Assembly (NCBI GenBank): GCA_013204595.1
Contig: JABMNK010000023.1
Span: 1 to 64,000, forward strand
Direction: 5' to 3'
DNA: 64,000 nucleotides
Source of the DNA: Flammeovirgaceae bacterium
Lineage (GTDB): Bacteria > Bacteroidota > Bacteroidia > Cytophagales > Cyclobacteriaceae
Shown: piece after piece, positions 54,209 through 62,900 of the stretch
How the letters are laid out: every line of letters starts with the position of its first letter
Numbering within the stretch: the first letter of the stretch is position 1
Notes under the pieces: generated by a model
Database searches by the model: none
Told to the model about the DNA's origin: nothing
What the model saw: the letters and a program-made list of their open reading frames with translations, nothing else
Program-made: the position numbers and the translations under genes

Positions 54209-54448
54209 TCAAGCAGATTTTACCTGCTTATTTTTCGAATATTGAAGTATTCGATCAACAGTGTTGACTGGGGCTTTTATCAGAAAAAGATCTAACGAGC
54301 AGACCAATGATTGCAGTTTCAGTACTTCGTTATTGAAAGATGGATATTCCTTTCGAGCAATATTTATTTTTTCTTCCGTTTCGTTGGATGCTTCCTTATA
54401 AAGGCACTTTAGCGCATCATGTGGGGTAAAGTTTAGGGTCATAGGCAA
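54209..54448 (-). CDS. small protein cotranscribed with ECF sigma factor
   Basis: This is a 79-residue, mostly helical soluble protein with no recognised domain. It overlaps the end of the sigma-factor gene by 32 bases in another frame, so it is translated with it (two ATGs, at 54448 and 54442, are possible starts). Small genes in this position often encode a regulator of the sigma factor, but the sequence has no zinc-binding HxxxCxxC anti-sigma motif and no membrane helix, so that role is only inferred. Confidence 0.6.
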   Translation of the reverse strand: MPMTLNFTPHDALKCLYKEASNETEEKINIARKEYPSFNNEVLKLQSLVCSLDLFLIKAPVNTVDRILQYSKNKQVKSA

Positions 54449-55016
54449 CAGTGTTTTGTTGTAATTTTTTTCTTAGGTTGATTAGCGCATACCTCATTCT
54501 TCCCAAAGCCGTATTAATACTTACATTGGTTGAAGCTGCAATTTCTTGAAAACTCATTTGCATGTAGTGGCGCATGACTAAAACCTCACGTTGGGAGTCT
54601 GGTAACTCTTTGATCAATACTTTAAGTAAATCGTGCGTATCTTGTTTTATCTGTACGTCCTCGAAGGAGGTCTCAGAAAAGGCTAAAGTATTAAAAATAT
54701 TACTCCCATCTTCCATCATTATTATGGGAGAGCGTTTTGCCTTCCGATATTGGTCAATAGCCATGTTATGAGCGATACGCAAAATCCAAGATAGAAATTT
54801 GCCTTCGTCCTTATAACGATCAGCCTTTATCATCGTTATGGCTTTAATAAATACTTCCTGAAGTAAATCTTCAGCAAGGTATTTATCTTTTACAATTAAA
54901 TACACGGTAGTGTAAACCCGATCTTTATGACGTTCTAACAACATACTAAAGGCCTGTTCGTCCCCTTGTTTGTATAGTAGCAACAATTCCCTGTCGCTTA
55001 TTTTTACATTTTTCAT
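54417..55016 (-). CDS. ECF RNA polymerase sigma factor
   Basis: This 199-residue sigma-70 family factor has the region 2 pattern DKVYTTVYLIVK-like (here DRVYTTVYLIVKDKYLAEDLLQ, in part), region 2.3-2.4 GKFLSWILRIAHNMAIDQYR and region 4 LPDSQREVLVMRHYMQMSFQEIA. No anti-sigma of the usual kind is adjacent. It would direct polymerase to a specific stress or envelope regulon. I start at the ATG at 55016. A strong housekeeping-type promoter lies about 80 bases upstream, in the region divergent from uvrA. Confidence 0.92.
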   Translation of the reverse strand: MKNVKISDRELLLLYKQGDEQAFSMLLERHKDRVYTTVYLIVKDKYLAEDLLQEVFIKAITMIKADRYKDEGKFLSWILRIAHNMAIDQYRKAKRSPIIMMEDGSNIFNTLAFSETSFEDVQIKQDTHDLLKVLIKELPDSQREVLVMRHYMQMSFQEIAASTNVSINTALGRMRYALINLRKKLQQNTVAYDPKLYPT

Positions 55017-55093
55017 GAAAATCAACAATTAGTGAACGTAGAGGTCTATATCATATTGTGCGTTTAGAGTGGATAATGTACTTATTAATGATA

Positions 55094-55123
55094 CAAACAT
55101 ATAGAATTTTAGTTTATAACAAA
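55094..55123 (-). promoter_or_regulatory. Bacteroidota consensus promoter of the ECF sigma gene
   Basis: The minus strand has TTTG (55120-55123), 18 bases, and TATGTTTG (55094-55101), matching both consensus elements. It lies about 80 bases before the sigma-factor ATG, leaving a 5' leader of roughly 70 bases. Confidence 0.72.
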
Positions 55124-55140
55124 AAACCGTTTACAATATC

Positions 55141-55148
55141 TATTTTTG
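55141..55148 (+). promoter_or_regulatory. possible -7 box for uvrA
   Basis: TATTTTTG is a perfect TAnnTTTG match, 40 bases before the uvrA ATG. The -33 element is not evident; its expected place overlaps the divergent sigma-gene promoter, so the two promoters share DNA. Confidence 0.42.
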
Positions 55149-55188
55149 TGCCCGAATAAAATACTTCTGTCAAAAGGCGTCCTAACAA

Positions 55189-57987
55189 ATGATTTCAGAA
55201 TCGAATATAGATTTACTTGATCCAAGAAAATACATTATCATCAAAGGGGCCCGGGTGAATAATTTAAAAAACCTAAGTGTTGCCATCCCGCGGAACCAAA
55301 TGATTGTGATCACTGGATTATCGGGATCAGGAAAATCAAGTTTGGCATTTGATACCCTCTTCGCTGAAGGCCAGCGCAAATACGTTGAGAGTTTAAGCTC
55401 CTATGCCCGACAATTTTTAGGGAGAATGGAAAAGCCAGAGGTTGACTATATTAAGGGAATTTCTCCAGCCATTGCCATAGAGCAGCGGGTGAATACACGT
55501 AATCCCAGATCGACGGTCGGAACGACTACAGAAATATATGATTACCTAAAGTTATTATTTGCCCGTATCGGCAAGACAGTTTCACCCATATCGGGTAAAG
55601 AAGTGACGAAGGATACGGTGAGTAACGTGGTAGATTATATTTTGGGTCAGCCAGAAAATTCAAAAGTGATCATCTCAGCACCCTTTAAGGTCAATAAAAA
55701 AAGGGCGTTAGAGGAGGAATTAAAGATCCTTTTGAGCAAGGGGTATACTCGAATATTGAAAGGAGATCAAATACTGTTTATTGAAGAAGTTGAACTTAAG
55801 GATTTAAAAAAACAAGCGCTTGAAGTACTGATTGACCGAGTAGTGGTCAATGGGGATGAAGAAACCTTGTTTCGATTAAGTGATTCTATTCAGACGGCAT
55901 TTTTTGAAGGCGAAGGGGTTTGCCATGTATCCATTGTTGGAGTTGAAAAAAGAACATTTTCGGATAAATTAGAGCTCGATGGTCTGGCATTTGAAGACCC
56001 ATCTGTCAATTTATTTAGTTTTAACAATCCTTATGGCGCGTGCCGAAAATGCGAAGGATTTGGTCAAATACTTGGCATTGATCCGGAGCGCGTAATTCCG
56101 GATGGAAATTTGTCCGTTTTTGAAAATGGGATTGTCCCTTGGCGAGGCGAAACAATGAAGACATGGGCAGCGCCCCTAATCCAAAACGGGATAAAGTTTG
56201 ATTTCCCAATTCATCGGCCGATTAATGAATTAACTGAGACGCAATATCAGCTCCTTTGGAACGGGAATGAATATTTTGAAGGGTTAAATGCTTTTTTCAA
56301 ATTCCTTGAAGCCCAAACCTATAAAATCCAGTACCGTGTGATGCTTTCTCGCTATAGAGGGAAGACCAATTGCCCAGATTGCAAAGGAACGCGGATTAGA
56401 AAGGATGCTCATTATGTAAAAATAGCGGGCCAATCTATCGCCGAATGGGTCCTTCTTCCAGTCTCAGACCTGATCCAAGCGCTCCGTCAAATCACCTTAA
56501 CTACCTATGAATCCGAAGTGGCTACGAGGCTTTTGACAGAAATTCAAAATAGGTTGAGCTATCTAGACCAAGTTGGATTAGGTTATATTAATCTTAACAG
56601 GCTTACAGCGACGCTTTCTGGGGGAGAATTTCAGCGCGTAAAACTTTCGACGTCCTTGGGAAGTGCCTTAGTAGGGTCCATGTATATCCTAGATGAACCT
56701 AGCATTGGCCTTCATCCCAGGGATACGGACAAATTGATTGAGGTACTTCATAGCCTTAAGAAATTGGGAAATAGTGTCATCATCGTAGAGCATGAAGAAA
56801 AAATCATGCTGCAGGCGGACCAGATTATAGACATAGGACCAGGAGCTGGGACTCATGGGGGGACTCTGGTATTTCAAGGGACTGTTCGGGAGGGGGTTTC
56901 GTATCCAAATGAATCGTTAACACTTGATTATTTATTCCATAAACGACAGATTGATGTTCCCAAAAATAGAAGAGGATGGAATCAATCGTTGATTATTCAC
57001 AATGCGAGAGAAAACAATCTTAAAGGAATAGATGTAGAAATTCCCCTTGGGGTGCTTACGGTTGTGACAGGTGTCAGTGGATCAGGAAAATCAACCTTAA
57101 TAAGAAAAATCTTATATCCTGCATTAGGAAAGATGCTTGGTCTTACTGTAGAAAGTACTGGTAAATTTGATAACTTAGGTGGCGATTATCAAAAGATCAG
57201 CCAAATTGAATTTGTAGATCAAAATCCGATAGGTAAAAGTTCAAGATCCAACCCAGTCACCTATGTTAAGGCTTATGATCACATAAGGCAACTCTTTTCA
57301 GAGCAGCCGATGTCTGTGAAGAATGGCTTCAAGCCAGCCTATTTTTCATTTAATGTCGATGGCGGAAGATGTGAGGTGTGCGAAGGCGAGGGTACTGTCA
57401 AAATAGAAATGCAATTCATGGCCGATCTCCATTTGATTTGTGAAAATTGTAAAGGATTGAGATTTAAAAAGGAGATACTTGAAGTAGGTTACAGAGAGAA
57501 AAATATCAATGATATCTTAAACCTTACAGTGGAAGAGGCTTTGGCTTTCTTCATTGATCAAAAAAGTATTTATAATAAAATTAAGCCACTGAATGATGTT
57601 GGGTTAGGATACATAAAGCTGGGTCAATCATCTAGTTCCCTGAGTGGAGGAGAGGCACAAAGAGTGAAACTAGCCTCATTTCTTGGTAAAAGAAGGGGAT
57701 CCAACCAAGATCATACCTTATTTGTATTTGATGAACCCACCACAGGCTTGCATTTTCATGATATAAAAAAATTATTGGACTCTATAAATGCGCTGGTAGA
57801 TGAACATAATTCAGCGATTATTATTGAACACAATATGGAAGTAATTAAGAGTGCAGACTGGATTATTGATCTTGGGCCTGAAGGTGGGGCCAACGGAGGA
57901 TATATCAGGTTTGCGGGGATTCCAGAAGACATGGTAAAACTCAAAACCACTAATTATACCGCCCATTATTTAAAAGATAAATTATAA
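55189..57987 (+). CDS. uvrA: excinuclease ABC subunit A
   Basis: This 932-residue ATPase recognises DNA damage in nucleotide excision repair. Both Walker A motifs are present (GLSGSGKSSLAFDT near residue 43 and GVSGSGKSTLI near residue 628), as are two ABC signatures (LSGGEFQRVKL, LSGGEAQRVKL). Zinc-finger Cys pairs are visible: CRKCEGFG, CPDCKGT, CEVCEGEG and CENCKGL. Length is family-typical. tpiA follows 3 bases downstream. Confidence 0.97.
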   Translation: MISESNIDLLDPRKYIIIKGARVNNLKNLSVAIPRNQMIVITGLSGSGKSSLAFDTLFAEGQRKYVESLSSYARQFLGRMEKPEVDYIKGISPAIAIEQRVNTRNPRSTVGTTTEIYDYLKLLFARIGKTVSPISGKEVTKDTVSNVVDYILGQPENSKVIISAPFKVNKKRALEEELKILLSKGYTRILKGDQILFIEEVELKDLKKQALEVLIDRVVVNGDEETLFRLSDSIQTAFFEGEGVCHVSIVGVEKRTFSDKLELDGLAFEDPSVNLFSFNNPYGACRKCEGFGQILGIDPERVIPDGNLSVFENGIVPWRGETMKTWAAPLIQNGIKFDFPIHRPINELTETQYQLLWNGNEYFEGLNAFFKFLEAQTYKIQYRVMLSRYRGKTNCPDCKGTRIRKDAHYVKIAGQSIAEWVLLPVSDLIQALRQITLTTYESEVATRLLTEIQNRLSYLDQVGLGYINLNRLTATLSGGEFQRVKLSTSLGSALVGSMYILDEPSIGLHPRDTDKLIEVLHSLKKLGNSVIIVEHEEKIMLQADQIIDIGPGAGTHGGTLVFQGTVREGVSYPNESLTLDYLFHKRQIDVPKNRRGWNQSLIIHNARENNLKGIDVEIPLGVLTVVTGVSGSGKSTLIRKILYPALGKMLGLTVESTGKFDNLGGDYQKISQIEFVDQNPIGKSSRSNPVTYVKAYDHIRQLFSEQPMSVKNGFKPAYFSFNVDGGRCEVCEGEGTVKIEMQFMADLHLICENCKGLRFKKEILEVGYREKNINDILNLTVEEALAFFIDQKSIYNKIKPLNDVGLGYIKLGQSSSSLSGGEAQRVKLASFLGKRRGSNQDHTLFVFDEPTTGLHFHDIKKLLDSINALVDEHNSAIIIEHNMEVIKSADWIIDLGPEGGANGGYIRFAGIPEDMVKLKTTNYTAHYLKDKL

Positions 57988-57990
57988 GAT

Positions 57991-58752
57991 ATGAGAAAGA
58001 AAATTGCTGCCGGAAATTGGAAAATGAATACCACTGTTGAAGAAGGCCTAAAATTGGCGTCGGAGGTAATCCATATGGCTCAAGACGAATTAATAACCGA
58101 TGTTTCAGTAATTATGGCGGTTCCGTTTACACATTTAGTTGCTGTTAAAAAGTTAATTGGGTCGTCTTCTAATGTGCTACTTGCCGCGCAAAATTGCCAC
58201 CAGGCAGCTTCTGGAGCATTCACAGGAGAAATTTCAGCGGAGATGTTAAAAGCGATTGGGGTCAATTGCGTAATTTTGGGACATAGTGAACGAAGAGAAT
58301 ATTATAAGGAGTCTTTTACCCTCCTAGAGGAGAAGTTACAGGCTGTTTTGCAAAATGAAATGACCCCAATCTTTTGTTGTGGAGAGAAATTAGATGTTAG
58401 GCAGTCAAACGGACAATTTGATCTTGTCAAAGAGCAGTTAGCTGCTAGCTTATTTTCGCTTTCTCCTGAAGATTTTTCGAAGTTGATCATTGCTTACGAA
58501 CCCGTTTGGGCCATAGGAACGGGGGTCAATGCATCAGACGACCAAGCTCAGGAAATGCATCATTTTATTCGTAAGGTGATTTCACAGAAGTATGGAAGTG
58601 GCATTGCCAATGAGGTTTCCGTATTGTACGGAGGAAGTGTCAAGGCCAGTAACGCGAAGGACCTCTTTTCATGTGCGGATGTGGACGGGGGACTGATCGG
58701 AGGAGCAAGTCTAGATTCACGAGGTTTCGTTGACATAGCCAAATCGTTCTAG
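57991..58752 (+). CDS. tpiA: triosephosphate isomerase
   Basis: This 253-residue TIM-barrel enzyme interconverts dihydroxyacetone phosphate and glyceraldehyde 3-phosphate. The catalytic residues are visible in GNWKMN (Lys), ILGHSERR (His) and AYEPVWAIGTG (Glu, loop 6). LYGGSVKASNA and DGGLIGGASL bind phosphate. It lies between uvrA and a small septoil-knot-like gene with gaps of 1-3 bases. Confidence 0.97.
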   Translation: MRKKIAAGNWKMNTTVEEGLKLASEVIHMAQDELITDVSVIMAVPFTHLVAVKKLIGSSSNVLLAAQNCHQAASGAFTGEISAEMLKAIGVNCVILGHSERREYYKESFTLLEEKLQAVLQNEMTPIFCCGEKLDVRQSNGQFDLVKEQLAASLFSLSPEDFSKLIIAYEPVWAIGTGVNASDDQAQEMHHFIRKVISQKYGSGIANEVSVLYGGSVKASNAKDLFSCADVDGGLIGGASLDSRGFVDIAKSF

Positions 58753-58753
58753 T

Positions 58754-59074
58754 ATGTGGATCTTGCTAGCGGCGCTAAAGTTGCTTTGGACAGTTGAGCA
58801 AACGCCTTATTGTGCGGTTTTTGGGTCTATTTATGAGGTGGAAGAAGCTTATTTAGCTGACTATATTGTTTATGAGGAATTATCTGAGGCTTCTGCTGAG
58901 GTGGTGGTCTTTGAGCAGTCCAATAGGTTATATGCAGACCGTTCTGGCATGTGGTATTTTGTGGCGGAAAAGGACTTTGCACAGCACAAGGTTTTTTTTA
59001 CAGACAAAAAAAATCAAGCTCATTTTAGTGTTTATTTCACAAAATTTGAATCCTTTGCAGGTTGCACGAGATGA
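58754..59074 (+). CDS. small repeat protein, DUF6150 / septoil-knot type
   Basis: This is a 106-residue protein starting with a hydrophobic segment (MWILLAALKLLW, weak signal or anchor). The body contains short repeats of about 12 residues of the form beta-x-EYxAD: VFGSIYEVEEAYLADYIVY, VFEQSNRLYADR, WYFVAEKDFAQHKVFF and VYFTKFESFAG. This resembles the DUF6150 (7(1) septoil knot) family, in which the chain threads into a knot. Function unknown. It sits one base after tpiA and its stop overlaps the prmA ATG (ATGA). Confidence 0.65.
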   Translation: MWILLAALKLLWTVEQTPYCAVFGSIYEVEEAYLADYIVYEELSEASAEVVVFEQSNRLYADRSGMWYFVAEKDFAQHKVFFTDKKNQAHFSVYFTKFESFAGCTR

Positions 59075-59904
59075 GTTATGTAGGAGTTCATTTTGTATGC
59101 GAAGCGCATTTAGGTGAGCTACTGATAGCCACTTTATCTATTCATTCCTTTGATACATTTGAAGAAACGGATCATGGGTTTAGTGCCTACTGTAAGGAAT
59201 TGAATTTTGATCTGGAAACAATTGAAGCGATTGTTTCTCAATATCTCCCAATGGGATCCATTAGCTATTCTTGTGAAGATATTCCCCGCATCAATTGGAA
59301 CGAGGAATGGGAAAAAAATTATAGTCCTGTAATGATCGATGATCAAATCATTGTTAGGGCCATATTTCATCCCACACAGCCCTTATTTCCTTATGAAATT
59401 ATCATCAACCCTAAGATGTCTTTTGGTACAGGTCATCATTCAACCACTTCTTTAGTGCTGAAAATGCAATTATCTTTTAATCATAAGAAGAAGAAAGTCT
59501 ATGATTTTGGATCAGGAACGGGCGTTTTGGCCATCATGTCCCATAAGCTAGGGGCATCAGCCATCGTTGCGACTGACATAGATGATTGGTGCATCGAGAA
59601 TGCACGAGAAAATTTTCAATTGAATAATTGCCCAGGGATACTTATGCAGGGGCCTATTAAGTCATTGTCTTTGACAGAGCCGGCTGATATCATATTGGCA
59701 AATATTAATAAAAATGTCTTATTAGCTGAGCTACCAGAATATGCGAAGCTGCTCAGTCCTGAAGGTCACTTGATTCTGAGCGGTTTCTATGAACAAGATA
59801 TTATAGAGCTAAAGGAAGCCGCCAAAAAACTTGCCTTAGAGTTTCTTGAAGAAGAGACAAAAAATCAATGGGCAGTAGTGGTTTTTAAAAAGGCAGCATG
59901 GTAA
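59071..59904 (+). CDS. prmA: ribosomal protein L11 methyltransferase
   Basis: This 277-residue SAM-dependent enzyme trimethylates L11. The C-terminal methyltransferase domain is typical: KMSFGTGHHSTTSLVL, VYDFGSGTGVLAIMSHKLGA (motif I) and IILANINKNVL (motif IV). The N-terminal domain (about 1-90) is the substrate-binding part. I start at the ATG at 59071, which overlaps the preceding stop; a TTG at 59062 is less likely. Confidence 0.93.
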   Translation: MSYVGVHFVCEAHLGELLIATLSIHSFDTFEETDHGFSAYCKELNFDLETIEAIVSQYLPMGSISYSCEDIPRINWNEEWEKNYSPVMIDDQIIVRAIFHPTQPLFPYEIIINPKMSFGTGHHSTTSLVLKMQLSFNHKKKKVYDFGSGTGVLAIMSHKLGASAIVATDIDDWCIENARENFQLNNCPGILMQGPIKSLSLTEPADIILANINKNVLLAELPEYAKLLSPEGHLILSGFYEQDIIELKEAAKKLALEFLEEETKNQWAVVVFKKAAW

Positions 59905-59932
59905 TAGGAACTTGTTTATTTAGATTTATCTA

Positions 59933-62900
59933 GTGAAAGGAATCTTTATTTCATTTTTTCTAGTTTTTATTTCCTTGAAGCTGTTCGCTCAAGGATTTTC
60001 CCAAGAACCCGAGTTATTTGGTCAACAGGTAGTTCAGTTACTAAAGTCGAGACAAGCGCAAGATGGTGACAAAATAGCTTCTGATTTTGAAATGGCATGG
60101 ACATCCAAGTTTAGTGCAGACAATCAAGAGGGACTAATAAGCATTGTTCAATTAATGCAAAAAAAAAGGTATGCCCTTCAGCCTTCCTATCTTTATTTAT
60201 TCTCCTATTTGGCAAAAGGGGTAATTAAAGAAAACTTCTCAGCCTCTGAGGTGGATAAAATCTTAGAGATAAGCCTAGCCTTAGTCGCGACACAAAACAA
60301 AGGCCAATACGAGCGGTTTTTGAAAGGGATGAATTTATTTATGGGTAGTGGATATCTTTTCAGAGATAATTTTTTATCCGCTCAATCTTTGAACGGGAGC
60401 TATAATTTTGATCTAATAGAAGTTGCAAATGTCCAATCGACGGCCAAATTAATTGCCATGCAGCAAAATGAAATCGAGGTAGCCGCTGATTTGATAACGG
60501 ATGAGGTAAGCGACAAAGTTGATGATTGGGGTACTGCTTCTGATGATGATTGGGGCACTACGGCTACTGATGATTGGGCTGTTATGGAAGAGAATAGTGA
60601 AGATGGAAAACGCAATGAATTTGACGATGGTCAAGGGGCAAGTGCAGGCGCTTTTATTTCCTCTAACGATTATGCGGCACTGGAAAAAGCGAAATACATC
60701 AGCCCTCAATTGTCGGGGCCAATTATTCAGTTTGATCAGACAGAATTGGTGCTTTTATCCCTTTATGATTCATTACGCATGCGGGGAGCCAAAGGGAGTT
60801 ATTTAATCAACGATCGAGTATTTATAGGCACTTATGGCCGTATTGATTGGCCCAAAAAAGGCAATAAAATGGACGGTATTAAAGTGGTCTTGGGGGAGTT
60901 TAATATTCATCTTGATCACGGATCTTTTTGGACTCCGAATGCTTCTTTGTATTTTCCATTACTATTTTCAGACTCAATTCCCGGGAGTTTTAAGTCGAGA
61001 TTGTTACGAAGTGCACAGCAGCCTCAAGAAAGTAAGCTAGAATTCACATCGCATCATGCCGATCTCAAATTGACTTTAGCAGCAGGAAAGGGCGTTTATA
61101 CTGGGGGTATTCAAATAAAGGGGGATCAGCTTATAGGAACATCCATCAGTCGATCACAAGGAGAATTATTAGTGTCAGATGGGAAAGGTAGAAAAGTCAT
61201 ATTTCGAGCAGATAAGTTTGTTTTTATGGATTCTTTAATAACAGCCAATAAGGCTTTTGTTGTAATTATTGATGGGCAGGACTCAATATACCACCCTTCT
61301 GTATCAATGGAATTTCAAATTGATAAAAATAAAATTGTCGTACTACGTGAAAAGGCGTTTGATGTAACGCCTTTTTATTCTTCATATCACGGTATGTTGA
61401 TAGGCGTTGACCAATTTGATTGGAGTCTAATAGGAGATTCTATTAATTTTGACATTACCACCGCTAGCGGTTTAGTGCCAGCTACGATTGAATCGAACCA
61501 ATATTTCAATCGAAGCCGTTATGAGGGACTTTCAGGAATATATGACTTTCATCCTATAGGGCTCTCTGTTTTTTATGCACGGAAATTTGGAACGATAGAA
61601 TTTAATGAAATAGCGCTGTCTGCATTTTACAACCTAGATAACGGGATGGTGAAAGGAGCGATGAAGTTGCTTCATATTTATGGGTTTGCAGCATACGATG
61701 CGCAGACAGGAAACGTGAGATTATTACCACGAGCTTTTCACTACTACAACGCAGCAGGGAATCGAAAGGATTATGATAATTTATTTATGTCCTCTAAAGT
61801 TTCTTCAGGCCCAAATATGACTTTTGATTTGAATTCAAGGACTTTGGATGTCAATGGGGTGAAAAAATTTTGGCTTACACCGGATTATAAAACAATGATT
61901 GTCCCGGACAGTGGTAAGGTTTCTTTAATGCAAGGTCGGGCTTTAAATTTTGAGGGTCAGGTGACTTTAGGAGTCTTTGAGTATAAGGGTAGAGACTTTG
62001 ATTTTGATTATGATAATTTTCTTATAAATCTTCCAAAGATAGATTCCCTGAGCGTTCGCATCCCCAATCCAGACGGCACTTACACCAAAATCAAAAATCA
62101 GCTTACCGAGGCGACGGGTACCTTGTTCATTAATAATCCAAACAATCGTTCAGGCCTTATTTATGACGAGGGTTATCCGTATTTTGTTTCTGAGCAGGAG
62201 GCCAAAGTTTATTTTAATCGTCCGGAAATTTTAGATGGGGCCTATGACTCTTCTATCTTTTTTGTAGTCGCGCCGCTTGAAATTCACGATTTAACGAGCA
62301 CAAGTTCGGACAATCTATTTTTCCCTGGATCTTTTTATTCTGGAGGGATTTTTCCTTCTTTCGAAGATACTTTGAGGATTATGCCAGATCTTTCCTTTGG
62401 TTTTATCCATGAAATTCCTGAGGAGGGATATCATTTATATGGGACTCCTGCTAAAACCTATAATTCAATCAGCTTGAGCAACCTAGGCCTACGCGGTACG
62501 GGTACTATTGATTTTTTAAATAGCCACCTATTTTCGGAGGATTTTATTTATTATCCGGATTCTGTAACCTCCCTTGGTAGTCGGGGGAGTATTGATCCAG
62601 GCTTGGCCGGTCTTGGCAGTTTTCCACAAGCGGAATTTGGCAGTTTCAGTATGCGCTGGTTCCCTCGGAAAGATAGTATGTACCTCAATACTATGAATGA
62701 GCCTTTTAATTTTTATGATATGTCCGCCCAATTCGATGGGACTTCGATAATTACCGCGGTCGGAGTTTATGGATATGGTCAATTTTTTACTCGTGGGTCT
62801 GTGGTGACTTCTGATAAGATGACCTTTAAAGAGTCTAACTTTCAAGCTAGAGAATCAATATTTGAAGTACTCTCAGAAGTTCCAGAAACCCCAGCAATGA

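Noticed and set aside
60400..60709. Minus-strand open frames across the acidic linker
   Set aside because: They are antisense shadows of the large plus-strand reading frame, whose repeats in the linker open these frames.
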